Positions 1 to 9,943 are shown, numbered from the stretch's first letter. The stretch: DNA of 62,650 nucleotides from an uncultured SAR86 cluster bacterium (GCA_949373255.1 CASICS010000002.1:1-62650); one strand, 5' to 3'. The notes: generated by a model not told the origin, from the letters alone. A program made the numbers and translations.

Positions 1-446
1 ATATGGTAAGTGTCTCTGATGATCGAATTTCAAAATTCGATATGAAGAATTTTATTAATTCTGTTCGAAATGGAAATTTTTACGGAACTACAGGTCCATT
101 TATAGAGTTAAAAATTGATGAATCCACTATGGGCGAAATGCATTCGGGTTATCAAGGAACCCTTAACGGTCGAATTTATAGCGCTGATTGGGCTCAGGCT
201 AATAATTTAAAAATACAAATGAATGGCAATGAGATTATGGATATAGAGCTAAACGATTCTGGTATTTTTTCCATTCCACTTAAATTTATCAAAGATAGCT
301 TTGTAACTATCGAAGCTTCTGGACCAGCCGGCGAGAACTATCAAGCTGTTTACCCTGGTTTCTTTCCATACGCTTACTCTAATCCTATATATATAGATGC
401 AAATGGAGACGGTGTCTGGACTCCTCCTGGCTTAGAGACAAATTAA
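1..446 (+). CDS. C-terminal part of a CehA/McbA-like PHP-type metallohydrolase (5' end outside window)
   Basis: The reading frame is open from the left edge (codon phase starts at base 3) to a TAA at 444-446, so only the last ~147 residues are visible. The stretch RNGNFYGTTGPFIEL near residue 22 resembles the closing part of PHP-domain proteins of the CehA/McbA type, where a GxFYxTxGP-like segment precedes a beta-rich C-terminal domain. The catalytic histidines would lie upstream and cannot be seen. The remainder is beta-rich and ends in a proline/glycine tail with no membrane segment. The gene is convergent with the helicase gene, 22 bases away. The family call is an inference from this short tail and is moderate at best. 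Confidence 0.5.
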   Translation, partial: MVSVSDDRISKFDMKNFINSVRNGNFYGTTGPFIELKIDESTMGEMHSGYQGTLNGRIYSADWAQANNLKIQMNGNEIMDIELNDSGIFSIPLKFIKDSFVTIEASGPAGENYQAVYPGFFPYAYSNPIYIDANGDGVWTPPGLETN

Positions 447-468
447 AATTCATTAATTGGATTTAAAA

Positions 469-1761
469 CTACTTAAAATGCTTTTCGTGAAAGTCTTGAA
501 TATCTGGATCGATTAATGCGTCAGATCTTTTTAATTCTCTAAAGAGAGTTAATGAATCAAGAGTTTTGCAACGACTTAAAGCTACGTAAGCTTGCCCTGT
601 CGCAAATGCCCCATCGCCTAAATCTACAGCGCAACTATCTAGAGTAAGACCTTGAGATTTATGTATTGTTACAGCCCAACCTAATTTAATTGGAAACTGT
701 TTAAAGGAAGACACCACTTCTTCTAAAACTTCATCGGAATCTTCGTCATATCTAAATTTTACTTTTTTCCATTCTTCTCTCTCGACTCTATGAGTCACTC
801 CATCGATCTTAACTTTGATACATTTTTTATTTTTATCTAAACATTCAGAAATAACACCGACAGTCCCGTTTACCCACCTTCCATCGCTATCATTTTTTAC
901 AAACATAACTCTTGCGTCTTTCTTGATTCTTAGTTCACGAAGAGCAGGCAAATCATTTTCCTTTAACTCTCCGAATTCTTTAGATTTTATGACTTCTTCA
1001 GGATTATCGTTGAAAGATAATTTATGACGATTAATCTCTTCTGCCCTGTTTTTACGAGACGTGAGAGTCATAAAAGGATCAGCATCTAGAGTGGAATCAA
1101 AACAATGTTTGTTTATCTTATCTATTGTTGGTTCCAAATCTTTACCTAATCTAATGTTATTTAAAAGATTGAAGAAATTCTCATCCTCTTCTTGTCGGAA
1201 AGACTCATTTAACTCGTAAAATATTTTTTCTTCGATTTCGTTAAAGCTATGCGAATCAAAAAAATAAACTGAATTATATTCACCATAAATTTCATTTTCT
1301 TCGTGCTGCTTTACTATAGGAGGGAGTTGAAAAAGGTCACCGCAAGCTATAACGTCAATACCGCCAAATGGTTGAGTTGATTTTCTATGTATCTGTAATG
1401 ATTGCGAAATTGCATCGAGCATTGGCGCTCTCACCATAGAAATTTCATCGATGATCAATAGCTCAAGATTTTTTAATAGCTTTCTAAATCCAGGATCTTC
1501 AGATTTAGTAACCTTAGGAATAGTATCGAAACCAATTCTAAAAGCAGAATTGATAGTTGTGCCTCCAATATTAAGAGCAGCTATACCAGTAGGAGCAACA
1601 ACCATCTTCTTTTTATCTACTTCGTATTTGACGCTCTCAAGTAATGTGGTTTTGCCTGTTCCCGCTGCCCCTGTTAAGAAAATAAATTTTTGATCATCGC
1701 CTTCTTCTGAAACAGCTCTGATTATTTCATCTTTTATTTGATTGAAACTCTTAACGATCAT
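469..1761 (-). CDS. Pif1/RecD-like superfamily 1B DNA helicase
   Basis: A 430-residue helicase. Walker A GAAGTGKTTL lies at residues 31-40, followed by APTGIAALNIGG (about 56-67), the segment typical of Pif1. Walker B LLIIDEISM is at 101-109, GDLFQLPP at about 141-148 (motif III), and near the C-terminus come a TIHKSQGLTLD motif and a YVALSRC motif (motifs V and VI). Pif1/RecD-type enzymes are 5'-3' DNA helicases that remove blocks to replication or act in recombination. The length fits the short bacterial Pif1-like group, without RecD N-terminal extensions. It lies 63 bases downstream of a GST gene on the same strand. The helicase call is secure; the cellular role is not determined. Confidence 0.85.
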   Translation of the reverse strand: MIVKSFNQIKDEIIRAVSEEGDDQKFIFLTGAAGTGKTTLLESVKYEVDKKKMVVAPTGIAALNIGGTTINSAFRIGFDTIPKVTKSEDPGFRKLLKNLELLIIDEISMVRAPMLDAISQSLQIHRKSTQPFGGIDVIACGDLFQLPPIVKQHEENEIYGEYNSVYFFDSHSFNEIEEKIFYELNESFRQEEDENFFNLLNNIRLGKDLEPTIDKINKHCFDSTLDADPFMTLTSRKNRAEEINRHKLSFNDNPEEVIKSKEFGELKENDLPALRELRIKKDARVMFVKNDSDGRWVNGTVGVISECLDKNKKCIKVKIDGVTHRVEREEWKKVKFRYDEDSDEVLEEVVSSFKQFPIKLGWAVTIHKSQGLTLDSCAVDLGDGAFATGQAYVALSRCKTLDSLTLFRELKRSDALIDPDIQDFHEKHFK

Positions 1762-1824
1762 AGAACATAACGATAATTTATTATTTTTGAAATAAGCACT
1801 AAATTAATTAAAGTAAAATAATTT

Positions 1825-2571
1825 TTATATGCTAAAGCCATTGATTTTATTGGAAATATGTTTGAAGCCTTTGATGTTTGCTCCCATTAAATCCTCCATT
1901 ACAGGCGGGGTAATATTTATATTTCCAAGCTCACTCAATACCAAGTGAACATCATCATGTCCCTTCATTTGAGTCATTCTTTCAAGCCATCGATTAATAT
2001 TTGGGAAAGGCTCAAAATTAAAGAGGTTAGTAAATTGACTTTGTAATTGACCTACTTCTACATATGCTGCTATGTCTGCAATTGTCGCTTTATCGCCACA
2101 TATATAATTATTTTTTTTTAGCCATTGAGTTTCCAACGCATTCAGACCATTTTTAAATAATCTTTTAGCCATGTTAATGACGTCGTCTGTTAAGCCAAGA
2201 TCAGGTCTTGCCATTGGAGCAAAATAAGCCAAAGATGCTTCTTTTATATTTCGATGATGATAATGCAGAAAATCATCTATCTTAGCTCTCTCTTCATGTC
2301 CTTTTGGATATAAATCTACCCACTCATATTTGTTACAGAGGTAGCACATGATGGCATGAGATTCGGCTAATAAAAAACCAGTTTGAGGGTCTTCCAGTGC
2401 AGGAATTGTTCCATTGGGAAATTTATTTAAATAATCTGGATGACGTGTTCCATTTTCGGCTTTTGATCCGGGAACAGTCAACACTAATTCAAAAGGTAAT
2501 TCCTTATTGAAAAGCACCCATAGCACCGCTCTAACAGCTTGAGACAGCGGAACTCCATGAATTTTAATCAT
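1825..2571 (-). CDS. Glutathione S-transferase family protein
   Basis: A two-domain GST. The thioredoxin-like N-terminal domain (about residues 1-80) has the cis-proline/substrate segment NGTIPALEDPQTGFLLAESHAI. The C-terminal helical domain carries GDKATIADIAAYVEVGQL near residue 165, the usual N-capping aspartate region. The frame could also open at a GTG at 2580, but the ATG at 2571 is preferred because AAGAGTGAG sits just upstream. It directly follows the YghU-type gene on the same strand, so the two GSTs probably form one transcript. Conjugation or glutathione-dependent reduction of electrophiles is known for the family; the substrate is unknown. Confidence 0.85.
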   Translation of the reverse strand: MIKIHGVPLSQAVRAVLWVLFNKELPFELVLTVPGSKAENGTRHPDYLNKFPNGTIPALEDPQTGFLLAESHAIMCYLCNKYEWVDLYPKGHEERAKIDDFLHYHHRNIKEASLAYFAPMARPDLGLTDDVINMAKRLFKNGLNALETQWLKKNNYICGDKATIADIAAYVEVGQLQSQFTNLFNFEPFPNINRWLERMTQMKGHDDVHLVLSELGNINITPPVMEDLMGANIKGFKHISNKINGFSI

Positions 2572-2582
2572 ATTACTCACTC

Positions 2583-3425
2583 TTAATCGAGGTCACTTGC
2601 ATCGTGTCTTTCCACAATAGCATTATCATCTGGCCCGCTAGGCGCTCTATTTACTCTTGTCCCTCTTTTGAATGCAGGACGTTTAGCAATATCTTCAGCC
2701 CATCGTATAACGTTTTTATAAGATGCGACGTCTAAAAATTTAGCTGCGTTATAAGCATTTTTTAAAACTAACATCCCGTACCATGAACAAACAGCAATAT
2801 CAGAGATATTATAATCATCACCACATAGGTACTGCCTTGAATTTAGATTTTTATCCAATACATCTAATTGACGTTTAACTTCCATAGCAAATCGATTAAT
2901 TGGGTATTCAAATTTCTCGGGGGCATAAGCATAAAAATGACCAAAACCGCCGCCCAAAAAAGGAGCACTGCCCATTTGCCAAAATAACCATGACATGCAC
3001 TCAGCTCTTTCTGAGGGCTCGGTAGGTAAAAGCTCTCCAAATTTTTCTGCTAAATAAACCATTATTGCACCCGACTCAAAAATTCTAGTTGGAGGATTAG
3101 TGCTTACATCGAGAAGAGCAGGTATCTTTGAATTAGGGTTGATTCCAACAAAATCACTTCCAAACTGATCTCCTTCTCCTATATTAATTAAAAATGCGTC
3201 GTATTCTGCGCCTTCGTGTCCAAGTGCTAATAACTCTTCCAGCAAAATAGTTACTTTCATGCCGTTGGGAGTGCCTAATGAGTAAAGCTGTAAAGGATGC
3301 TTCCCCCTCGGTAGTTCTTTGTCATGAGTAGCTCCAGCAGTTGGCTTGTTTATATTGGCAAATTTTCCACCATTTTTACTATCCCATTCCCAAACTTCAG
3401 GTGGAGTATAAGTATCTTTTGTCAT
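2583..3425 (-). CDS. yghU: YghU-type glutathione S-transferase / disulfide-bond oxidoreductase
   Basis: A 280-residue protein matching the Nu-class GST YghU. It has the long N-terminal arm before the thioredoxin fold (PPEVWEWDSKNGGKFANIN at about 8-26), then LYSLGTPNGMKVTILLEEL. The TPNG segment is where Nu-class enzymes bind two glutathiones without a catalytic Cys or Tyr. NPNSKIPALLD and FESGAIMVYLAEK complete the glutathione site. Length is typical (E. coli YghU is 288 residues). Known members reduce disulfides with glutathione. It is first in a two-gene unit with another GST and follows the SOUL gene. The family call is strong; the symbol is by similarity. Confidence 0.85.
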   Translation of the reverse strand: MTKDTYTPPEVWEWDSKNGGKFANINKPTAGATHDKELPRGKHPLQLYSLGTPNGMKVTILLEELLALGHEGAEYDAFLINIGEGDQFGSDFVGINPNSKIPALLDVSTNPPTRIFESGAIMVYLAEKFGELLPTEPSERAECMSWLFWQMGSAPFLGGGFGHFYAYAPEKFEYPINRFAMEVKRQLDVLDKNLNSRQYLCGDDYNISDIAVCSWYGMLVLKNAYNAAKFLDVASYKNVIRWAEDIAKRPAFKRGTRVNRAPSGPDDNAIVERHDASDLD

Positions 3426-3466
3426 TTTCTGTCCTCGTTAATTTAAATTTATAATTAATTGATTAT

Positions 3467-4039
3467 CTAATTCCATTCAATGTGAAACATACTCTCATTT
3501 CTGCGAAACATAGGAGGCATGAAAGGACTATTGTATGTTGCTTTAATTGGTGAACTTACAATTGAAATATCATCGCTTTCTAAATATTCTTTAAGAGCTC
3601 TTGAGTGTTCATTGAAATTTTTGTCGTTAGGTCTACCTGTAAATCTCAATACAGCATAATGCCCTGCTTTAATTGAAGAAACCTCTATAGAATTATCTGC
3701 CGGAAGTGGAAGATTAGATTTATTAAACTTTTTAGGCAGATAGAACTGCATTAAATAACCTCTTTCACCCTTAACTTGAGTAACGGGAACGGTCATTGAA
3801 ATTTTTTCTGATGATTTATTCGATCCAGATATATATTTAAAAAGTTTCCTGAAAGCGCCATTCTGGCTTTCATATTCTGTTTGAACTATCAGTCTTTCCT
3901 GGTAATAACGTATTTCATAATTTTCTGATTCGGAAACTATTTTAAATGCAGGTTCTTCTATTGCCATAAGATTTATATTAAAGGATAGAAATAATCCTAA
4001 AAGAAAAATATTTTTAAATTTATACAACACTTCTATCAC
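3467..4039 (-). CDS. SOUL family heme-binding protein, exported
   Basis: A 190-residue protein with an N-terminal hydrophobic signal segment (about residues 8-26, KNIFLLGLFLSFNINLMA) followed by a SOUL domain. The domain shows the typical opening PAFKIVSESENYEIRYY, the ISMTVPVTQ strand, and the end PFMPPMFRRNE. SOUL proteins bind heme or related tetrapyrroles; bacterial versions are often periplasmic and of unknown function. The frame opens with GTG at 4039, and no ATG lies before the signal segment. It is divergent from the SDR gene across a 94-base gap that must hold both promoters. Confidence 0.8.
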   Translation of the reverse strand: MIEVLYKFKNIFLLGLFLSFNINLMAIEEPAFKIVSESENYEIRYYQERLIVQTEYESQNGAFRKLFKYISGSNKSSEKISMTVPVTQVKGERGYLMQFYLPKKFNKSNLPLPADNSIEVSSIKAGHYAVLRFTGRPNDKNFNEHSRALKEYLESDDISIVSSPIKATYNSPFMPPMFRRNESMFHIEWN

Positions 4040-4133
4040 TTTTTTTAATTATATTTAATCATGATAGTCTAGATAATTGTAAAACCTTTAAAGTAATTAG
4101 GGGATCATAAAACAAAAAAATTAGAGGGGACAA

Positions 4134-5105
4134 ATGATTTCAAAAGAGCAAAAACCATTAAATTCAGGATTTGGAGCGAAAACAGAACCTAAAGATATTC
4201 TCCAGGGAATTGATCTTACTGGAAAAGTTGCCATGGTTACGGGCGGTTATTCAGGAATAGGTTTAGAAACTACTAAAGCATTAGTTGAAGCAGGAGCAAA
4301 GGTCATCATTCCTGCAAGAAGAGTCTCTGTGGCGAAAAAAGAGCTTTCTGGAATTATTGAAGATAAAAATATTATTGAAGTTGATTTGGCTGATCCTTTA
4401 TCAGTTATTAGATTTATTGATGGTCTTTTAAACTCTGAACTTGCACTAGATATACTTATCAATAATGCAGGAATAATGGCTTGTCCTCAGATGCTCACGA
4501 AGGAAGGATGGGATCTTCAATTTGCTGTCAATCACATAGGACATTTTATTTTAACTAAAGGCCTCATACCTGTTTTGAAAAAAGCTACTGAACCAAGGAT
4601 AGTTACTCTTTCTTCAACGGGTCACAAACTTTCTGGCATACAATGGGATGATATTAATTTTGAGAATTCTTATGATAAGTGGCAAGCCTATGGACAATCA
4701 AAAACAGCTGCCAGCTTATTAGCAATTGAAATTAATAGTCGTTATAGAGATCAGGGAATAAAAGCCTTTTCTGTTCATCCTGGAGGGATATTTACACCTC
4801 TTCAAAGGCATTTAGAAAAAGAAGAGATGATAGCTTTGGGCTGGTTAGGTAAAGATGGAGAGCCTTCGGAACTTGCAACAGCAAATTTTAAATCAACCAG
4901 TCAAGGTGCTGCTACCAGTCTTTGGTGTGCAACAAGTCCTATGCTTAATGAAATTAGTGGAGTTTATTGTGAGAACTGTGATGTAGCTCCTAGACAAAGT
5001 GATGGTCCAGAGGCTCGATATGTTGGCGTAGCTGATTGGGCGGTTGATACAGACGAAGCCGCAAAACTTTGGGAATTAACAGAGCAAATGATTTCTAACT
5101 TGTAA
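4134..5105 (+). CDS. Short-chain dehydrogenase/reductase, retinol-dehydrogenase-like
   Basis: An SDR of 323 residues. The NAD(P)-binding motif is TGGYSGIGLETT (about 36-47), NNAGIMA is near 120, a catalytic Ser lies in IVTLSSTGH, and the catalytic YGQSK (YxxxK) is near 185. Length and the NHIGHF segment fit the retinol-dehydrogenase/WWOX-like branch that acts on lipophilic alcohols and ketones. The start is supported by GAGGGGA eight bases upstream. It is convergent with the DUF3604 gene, 15 bases between stops. Substrate unknown. Confidence 0.85.
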   Translation: MISKEQKPLNSGFGAKTEPKDILQGIDLTGKVAMVTGGYSGIGLETTKALVEAGAKVIIPARRVSVAKKELSGIIEDKNIIEVDLADPLSVIRFIDGLLNSELALDILINNAGIMACPQMLTKEGWDLQFAVNHIGHFILTKGLIPVLKKATEPRIVTLSSTGHKLSGIQWDDINFENSYDKWQAYGQSKTAASLLAIEINSRYRDQGIKAFSVHPGGIFTPLQRHLEKEEMIALGWLGKDGEPSELATANFKSTSQGAATSLWCATSPMLNEISGVYCENCDVAPRQSDGPEARYVGVADWAVDTDEAAKLWELTEQMISNL

Positions 5106-5125
5106 TAATTTTTTTTAAAATTACA
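5101..5125. terminator. Possible bidirectional AT-rich hairpin between convergent genes
   Basis: TGTAA at 5101-5105 can pair with TTACA at 5121-5125. The stem extends through AT pairs interrupted by a small bulge and flanks a run of eight T. It sits exactly between two convergent stop codons, where a shared terminator would be expected. There is almost no GC in the stem, so this is a weak prediction. Confidence 0.3.
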
Positions 5126-7097
5126 GGCTTGAATTTAACCAAATTGGAGATGACCAAGCTCTCTCTTGAATCGTTGCAGGTATATCAGATCTAGGTTTTT
5201 CCCCTACTCTGATTGCATCCCAAGTCGACCATCTACATACAGGGTTTTCAAGAACTCTTGAATAGTAAAATGCTTCTTGTTCTTGATTGAATTCGGGATC
5301 TTGCCAAAAAGTTTTTATTTCTTTATTTCCATTATTGCTGATTGAGCAATCTTCCATATAAACACTTGCTTCGTTATCAGGACATCGATTAGTTTTTGGA
5401 TCAACACTTAGACCATCTGAACAAGCTACATCGAATACTTTTTCTTTTTGTTCTCCGCCTTCAAGCCATCCTTTGATAATCTGAACTCTTTGTAACGGCG
5501 CTCCTAAAGAGTCAGCAATCGCCCAAACAAGAAATCTAGGATTTTTACTTTCCTCAATATTTAGCGTGCCTCCCATTGGAGTACCTTTTGAATATAAATC
5601 TTTTAAAAGACTAACATCATTTAAATTAGATTTTTCTAAATTGTATCCGGCAAAAAAACGAACTTTAATCCTCGGGCCACTAGTAGCAAAAGTTTCTTTG
5701 CGTCGAAAAGCATCGTAAATTGCTTCTCGAGTATTTTCTTCAGCCCAGACACCTGTTAAACCTGAAGCTGAAAAGCCAATGAGTCTTTTTGCTGGACCGG
5801 CTATATAATTCTTTCCGTCTATTTCAGAAATCAAGTTTGGACGAATTAGCTTAGCAGTTGTAGCTAGAGCCCAATTAAATGGTATGGAGCCTCTCATATC
5901 AGCTCTTCCATCTAAAGCGCCAACTTTAGAAAAGAAAGTTTCTTCATCATATGATCCTCCGCCAACATGAGTATCGCTTGCTCCAGCAAGACCAAACTTA
6001 TAGGGATTTGTTAAGCCTTGTTCAGATAAAGTTAATCCTCTCAAATACGCATTTCGGACATAACTTCCTTTGGCATATTCAAGAAGTTTTGCTTCATCGT
6101 CACCAGGCAATTCAAATGCTGCCCACTCATCATTTTTAGAAAGTAAGGGATGTGTTTCTGAAGTTCCTTTAGCCTGAGTTATCTCTACTAGTGGTTCGTT
6201 TATAGATCTTTGTTTGGCGTATGCTTCATCTATAGGATCGCCATTATAATATGTCATTTCAAAAGCAGCGCCGCCAGATATGTTTGAATTGTGAGGTATT
6301 GCTAAACTTTCTACTCCTTCGCCTCTAAGCCCATCCATCCAGTCCCATAAATCCTCAGGATTCAGACTATCGCCCCTTATAAAGAGTCTTTTTGGTAAAT
6401 TTTTAGTATCTTGAAAGATCACATTTCGGTGTAAGTAATTATCATATAATTCTTCTGAAGAGGTATATTCATAAGCAGCAAAAGTAGTAAAGACTCCTGG
6501 TGTATAGGCACGATCAGCAGCAGCAATTGTTTCCTGCCAAACAGTTCGGCCAATTTCATCTAAGAGTTTTTTATCCACCGTTCCGTCTTCAATATCTTCT
6601 GCTAATGCTCGCGCTATTGGCCTGAAGAGATCAGCTCTTTGTAATAACGAAAATAAACTACCGCTTACATTTTCATTTATATTGTGAAGAGGTTTAAAGA
6701 CTTCATAGTTTGAAACTTTAGAAGATGTATCTGCTGCTTCCTTTATCACACCAAGAAAAACTCCATGATCTGTTACTGCATAAAAATCTAAAGGCCGACT
6801 GAGTTGAATTTGATATCCAGATGGATGAGGAATAGCCTCACCTTGAGCATACTTATAAGCATCATCTGGAGTAGCAGTTGTTCCAAAAGTATATGCATCA
6901 AACGAATTTTCAGTATGAACGTGAAGGTCTCCAAAATATGCATTTTTGTATGGATTTGGATCTGGTCTTGCCGTATTTTTTTTACCTAAAGCAAGGATAT
7001 CTTCTTGAGACAATTTAGAAGAGTGTGTCTGGTAATTGATATCCGAACATGAAATTAATATAGAAATAAATACAAAAATATATATAAAGTTTTTCAT
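5121..7097 (-). CDS. DUF3604 domain lipoprotein
   Basis: A 658-residue protein with a lipoprotein signal (MKNFIYIFVFISILISCSD; lipobox Cys at residue 17). The mature part is a DUF3604 protein: AYFGDLHVHTENSFDA near 53-68 gives the PHP-like HxH metal motif, FYAVTDHGVFLG follows, then IPHNSNISGG, GLAGASDTHVGGG and a C-terminal FLVWAIADSLGAPLQRVQI segment. The family is related to PHP metallohydrolases and is abundant in marine bacteria, but its reaction is not established. Membrane anchoring is inferred from the lipobox. It lies 20 bases downstream of the D-aminoacylase-like gene on the same strand and is probably cotranscribed. Confidence 0.85.
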   Translation of the reverse strand: MKNFIYIFVFISILISCSDINYQTHSSKLSQEDILALGKKNTARPDPNPYKNAYFGDLHVHTENSFDAYTFGTTATPDDAYKYAQGEAIPHPSGYQIQLSRPLDFYAVTDHGVFLGVIKEAADTSSKVSNYEVFKPLHNINENVSGSLFSLLQRADLFRPIARALAEDIEDGTVDKKLLDEIGRTVWQETIAAADRAYTPGVFTTFAAYEYTSSEELYDNYLHRNVIFQDTKNLPKRLFIRGDSLNPEDLWDWMDGLRGEGVESLAIPHNSNISGGAAFEMTYYNGDPIDEAYAKQRSINEPLVEITQAKGTSETHPLLSKNDEWAAFELPGDDEAKLLEYAKGSYVRNAYLRGLTLSEQGLTNPYKFGLAGASDTHVGGGSYDEETFFSKVGALDGRADMRGSIPFNWALATTAKLIRPNLISEIDGKNYIAGPAKRLIGFSASGLTGVWAEENTREAIYDAFRRKETFATSGPRIKVRFFAGYNLEKSNLNDVSLLKDLYSKGTPMGGTLNIEESKNPRFLVWAIADSLGAPLQRVQIIKGWLEGGEQKEKVFDVACSDGLSVDPKTNRCPDNEASVYMEDCSISNNGNKEIKTFWQDPEFNQEQEAFYYSRVLENPVCRWSTWDAIRVGEKPRSDIPATIQERAWSSPIWLNSSL

Positions 7098-7117
7098 AAT
7101 AAATAGTTTTAAAAAAA

Positions 7118-9001
7118 TTAAGCTATCGTTGTCTTAATTTTTTTCTTACTTAAACTCCAGTAAATTTTAAAGATTTTTAGAAAAAATAATCTAAAGGTTC
7201 TGTCAAAAAGAGAGACTTTTGAAATTTCTGATTTAACGTCAGAAATTTGTTTTCCTCTAATTAAGTTTCCAGGAAGAATTCCAGTTGCAGTTCCGTTCTC
7301 ACTGACTATATGACCTCTTTTGATAGTTGCTATATAACCTGTAGCATTTTGAACTAAACGTTTTCCTCCTAAAGGTAAATCATGAATCATTTTAGGATGA
7401 CTCACATTTAAATTATCAAAATCGATGATATTAATATCAGCTAACATACCTGGTTTGATTTCACCGCGATCAAATAAGCCAAAAGTTTCAGCAGTATCTT
7501 TTGTTTGTTTTTTAACTAACATCTCAAGAGGAAATTTCTTACCAGCCTCTCGGTCTCTTGCCCAGTGAGATAAGTTTGTTGTTGGCATACTTGCATCGCA
7601 AATTAGACCACAATGTGCTCCTCCATCACTCCCACCTGCAACAGAAGACTTAAGGCCATATGCTTGTTCGACAAAATTAAGTTTATAATTTTCATACGGA
7701 GTAAAGGCTGCATAAATAAGGTTTGTACCATTATTTTTCATCATTTCGTCGTACATTACCTCAAGTTCTGAGATCCCCTTTATTAAAGATATTGCTGCAA
7801 TACTATCTTCTTTCTTAGGTTCATAATTTGGAGGAGTCCCTAAGATAAATTGAGTTTTATAATTAGCAGTAAGCTTTGTTGGAAGTTGAACATCCTTTGT
7901 AATTTCTTCTCTGGTTTTAGTATTACTTTCATCAGCAAGTTTTTTTTCTATCTCTGACTCAAAATCAGGTTCTTGACTCAATAGCATATTTTTAAAATCA
8001 GGATTCTTCATGATTTCAAATTTTTGATCAAGCGGTAAATTTGAAATCTCTTTATAAGCAGGATATTGAACGAAAGGATTCAAAGAGCTTTCAAGACCAA
8101 ACATAAGACCTACATTTCTTCCAGGAAATTGAGGGCGGATATTTTTACCTTTAAGATAGTGTTCCTCTGCATATAAAATTGTTTTAGCTGCATCTCCGCT
8201 CGTTTGCAAAAAAGTCAAACCGCAGTCACTTTTATCGACATATTCTTTCATCCAAGACATTTCTATTTCTTCGTCCAACCAGTCTGATGTTATTTCCAAA
8301 GTACCTTCGCCAGCCTTATCTATACCAAAAGCCAGAGCTTTCATTTCTTCAGAACTAGCTTCAGTTCCTGGAACATATTTTCCATAAATATCTCTATGCA
8401 AAATAGTTCTTGAAGTACTGAAGCCTAAAGCACCTGCATTAATAGCTTCTGTTACAAGCTCTGACATTTTATTAATCTCTTTGTCAGAGGCATCAACTTG
8501 GTTTTGACATCTTTCGTGACCCATCACATAGCTTCTTAATGGTCCATGACCAATCATGAAACCTAAATCCATAACAAATTCTTTCTTATCGATTGCATCT
8601 AAAAACTCAGGGAAAGTTTCCCAGTCCCACTCAATGCCTTCATGCAGAGCGGCGCCCGGAATGTCTTCCACACCTTCCATCAATTGAATTAAAAAATTTT
8701 CATCGCCAGGTTTGACTGGTGCAAACCCAACTCCACAATTCCCCATAACGGCAGTCGTTACTCCATGCCAACTGGATGGTGTTAAGTATGGATCCCAACA
8801 TACCTGACCATCGTAATGTGTGTGAATATCAACCCATCCAGGCGTAACTAAATTACCTTTGGCATCAATTTCCTTTTTACCTGAATTTGCTACAAACCCT
8901 ACTAGTGAAATTTTTTCATCATCAATAGCAATGTCGCCAATGAACTGTTTTTTTCCAGATCCGTCTATAATTTTTCCATTTCTAATTACAAAATCATGCA
9001 T
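7118..9001 (-). CDS. Amidohydrolase family 3 / N-acyl-D-amino-acid deacylase-like protein
   Basis: An amidohydrolase of about 627 residues. It opens with the beta-sandwich strand FVIRNGKIIDGSG, has the metal motif DIHTHYDGQ near residue 60, VMGNCGVGFAPV after that, and ends with FDRGEIKPGMLADINIIDF, the usual closing metal-amidohydrolase strand. These features match D-aminoacylase-type family-3 amidohydrolases, which deacylate N-acyl-D-amino acids. A longer start at 9016 exists, but the ATG at 9001 has GAGAA upstream and matches the family N-terminus. The C-terminal ~40 residues are basic and hydrophobic, an unusual tail. The substrate is uncertain. Confidence 0.8.
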   Translation of the reverse strand: MHDFVIRNGKIIDGSGKKQFIGDIAIDDEKISLVGFVANSGKKEIDAKGNLVTPGWVDIHTHYDGQVCWDPYLTPSSWHGVTTAVMGNCGVGFAPVKPGDENFLIQLMEGVEDIPGAALHEGIEWDWETFPEFLDAIDKKEFVMDLGFMIGHGPLRSYVMGHERCQNQVDASDKEINKMSELVTEAINAGALGFSTSRTILHRDIYGKYVPGTEASSEEMKALAFGIDKAGEGTLEITSDWLDEEIEMSWMKEYVDKSDCGLTFLQTSGDAAKTILYAEEHYLKGKNIRPQFPGRNVGLMFGLESSLNPFVQYPAYKEISNLPLDQKFEIMKNPDFKNMLLSQEPDFESEIEKKLADESNTKTREEITKDVQLPTKLTANYKTQFILGTPPNYEPKKEDSIAAISLIKGISELEVMYDEMMKNNGTNLIYAAFTPYENYKLNFVEQAYGLKSSVAGGSDGGAHCGLICDASMPTTNLSHWARDREAGKKFPLEMLVKKQTKDTAETFGLFDRGEIKPGMLADINIIDFDNLNVSHPKMIHDLPLGGKRLVQNATGYIATIKRGHIVSENGTATGILPGNLIRGKQISDVKSEISKVSLFDRTFRLFFLKIFKIYWSLSKKKIKTTIA

Positions 9002-9085
9002 ATTATTATTTCTCATTTGAATATTTTACCAAGAAACCATGTTGCTTTAAATTAAAAGCAAAACGTCTTAAAAATAAAAATTTAT

Positions 9086-9943
9086 TCAGGATGCCAAATT
9101 AGCAGATTTCCAGAATCTAGGGATAATCCAAGTTACAAAGATAGAGAAAAATATACCCAAACTATAACTAAAGAACATTCCTAGAAAGCCTTCCACTTCA
9201 ATATTTGCTTCAAGTTGAGTAATTAAAATCATACTAACAAACACGGTCAATACGCTTAATGATGATAAAAGAAATTTTTGTATTTTGCCTGAATTTAAAT
9301 GAATCTCTGAGAACCCAACAAACCAACCCGTCATTACTCCAAGAAACCAAATATTTGGTTCATGACCCTCATGACTTGGATAAGCAATATAGAAAATTAA
9401 CTGAAAGAGCAATATCAGTAACAACCAAATATGATTGCTTAAAGATTCATACACATTATTGATAACTGCAAAATTCCAAATAGCGAGGACTAAAGCTCCA
9501 ATAATTAAACCCGAAAGAACATCTCCAAAATCATGCACACCCAAATACATTCTGCTAAATGAAATTAATAGAATTAAGGTTCCAGCTCCAATAGAAATCC
9601 ATTTATTTTTCAGCTCATAAGCTAGCAATCCCCATAAAGTGACAGCTATTTGTGCATGACCGCTTGGCCAACCGTATGAAGTTCCTACTTTCGGATCCAA
9701 CATTAACTCTATTAATGGCCTAGGATCTTGAAAAAAATCTTTTAGAAAGCTGTTTATTAATCCGGAAATAAATAACAACATAGCAACTCTTGAAAACCTT
9801 GATGGCGACCAAAAAAAATATCCAAAAGTAATAAATAAAATTAAAAAAGTTGGATAGCCAAGCAATGAAATATTTTCAAAAAATATTGATAAAACTGGTG
9901 TGCGAATGTTTTCAACCCATGATAGATCATTCCAAATAGACAT
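9086..9943 (-). CDS. PAP2-superfamily membrane phosphatase
   Basis: A polytopic membrane protein of 285 residues with all three phosphatase motifs: KDFFQDPRP (Kx6RP), PSGHA, and SRMYLGVHDFGDV (SRx5Hx3D). These form the active site of type-2 phosphatidic acid phosphatases, including undecaprenyl-pyrophosphate phosphatases. After the last motif come four further hydrophobic segments, more than a minimal PAP2 enzyme. The gene precedes the amidohydrolase by 69 bases on the same strand. A role in lipid or lipid-carrier recycling is inferred; the substrate is not shown. Confidence 0.85.
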   Translation of the reverse strand: MSIWNDLSWVENIRTPVLSIFFENISLLGYPTFLILFITFGYFFWSPSRFSRVAMLLFISGLINSFLKDFFQDPRPLIELMLDPKVGTSYGWPSGHAQIAVTLWGLLAYELKNKWISIGAGTLILLISFSRMYLGVHDFGDVLSGLIIGALVLAIWNFAVINNVYESLSNHIWLLLILLFQLIFYIAYPSHEGHEPNIWFLGVMTGWFVGFSEIHLNSGKIQKFLLSSLSVLTVFVSMILITQLEANIEVEGFLGMFFSYSLGIFFSIFVTWIIPRFWKSANLAS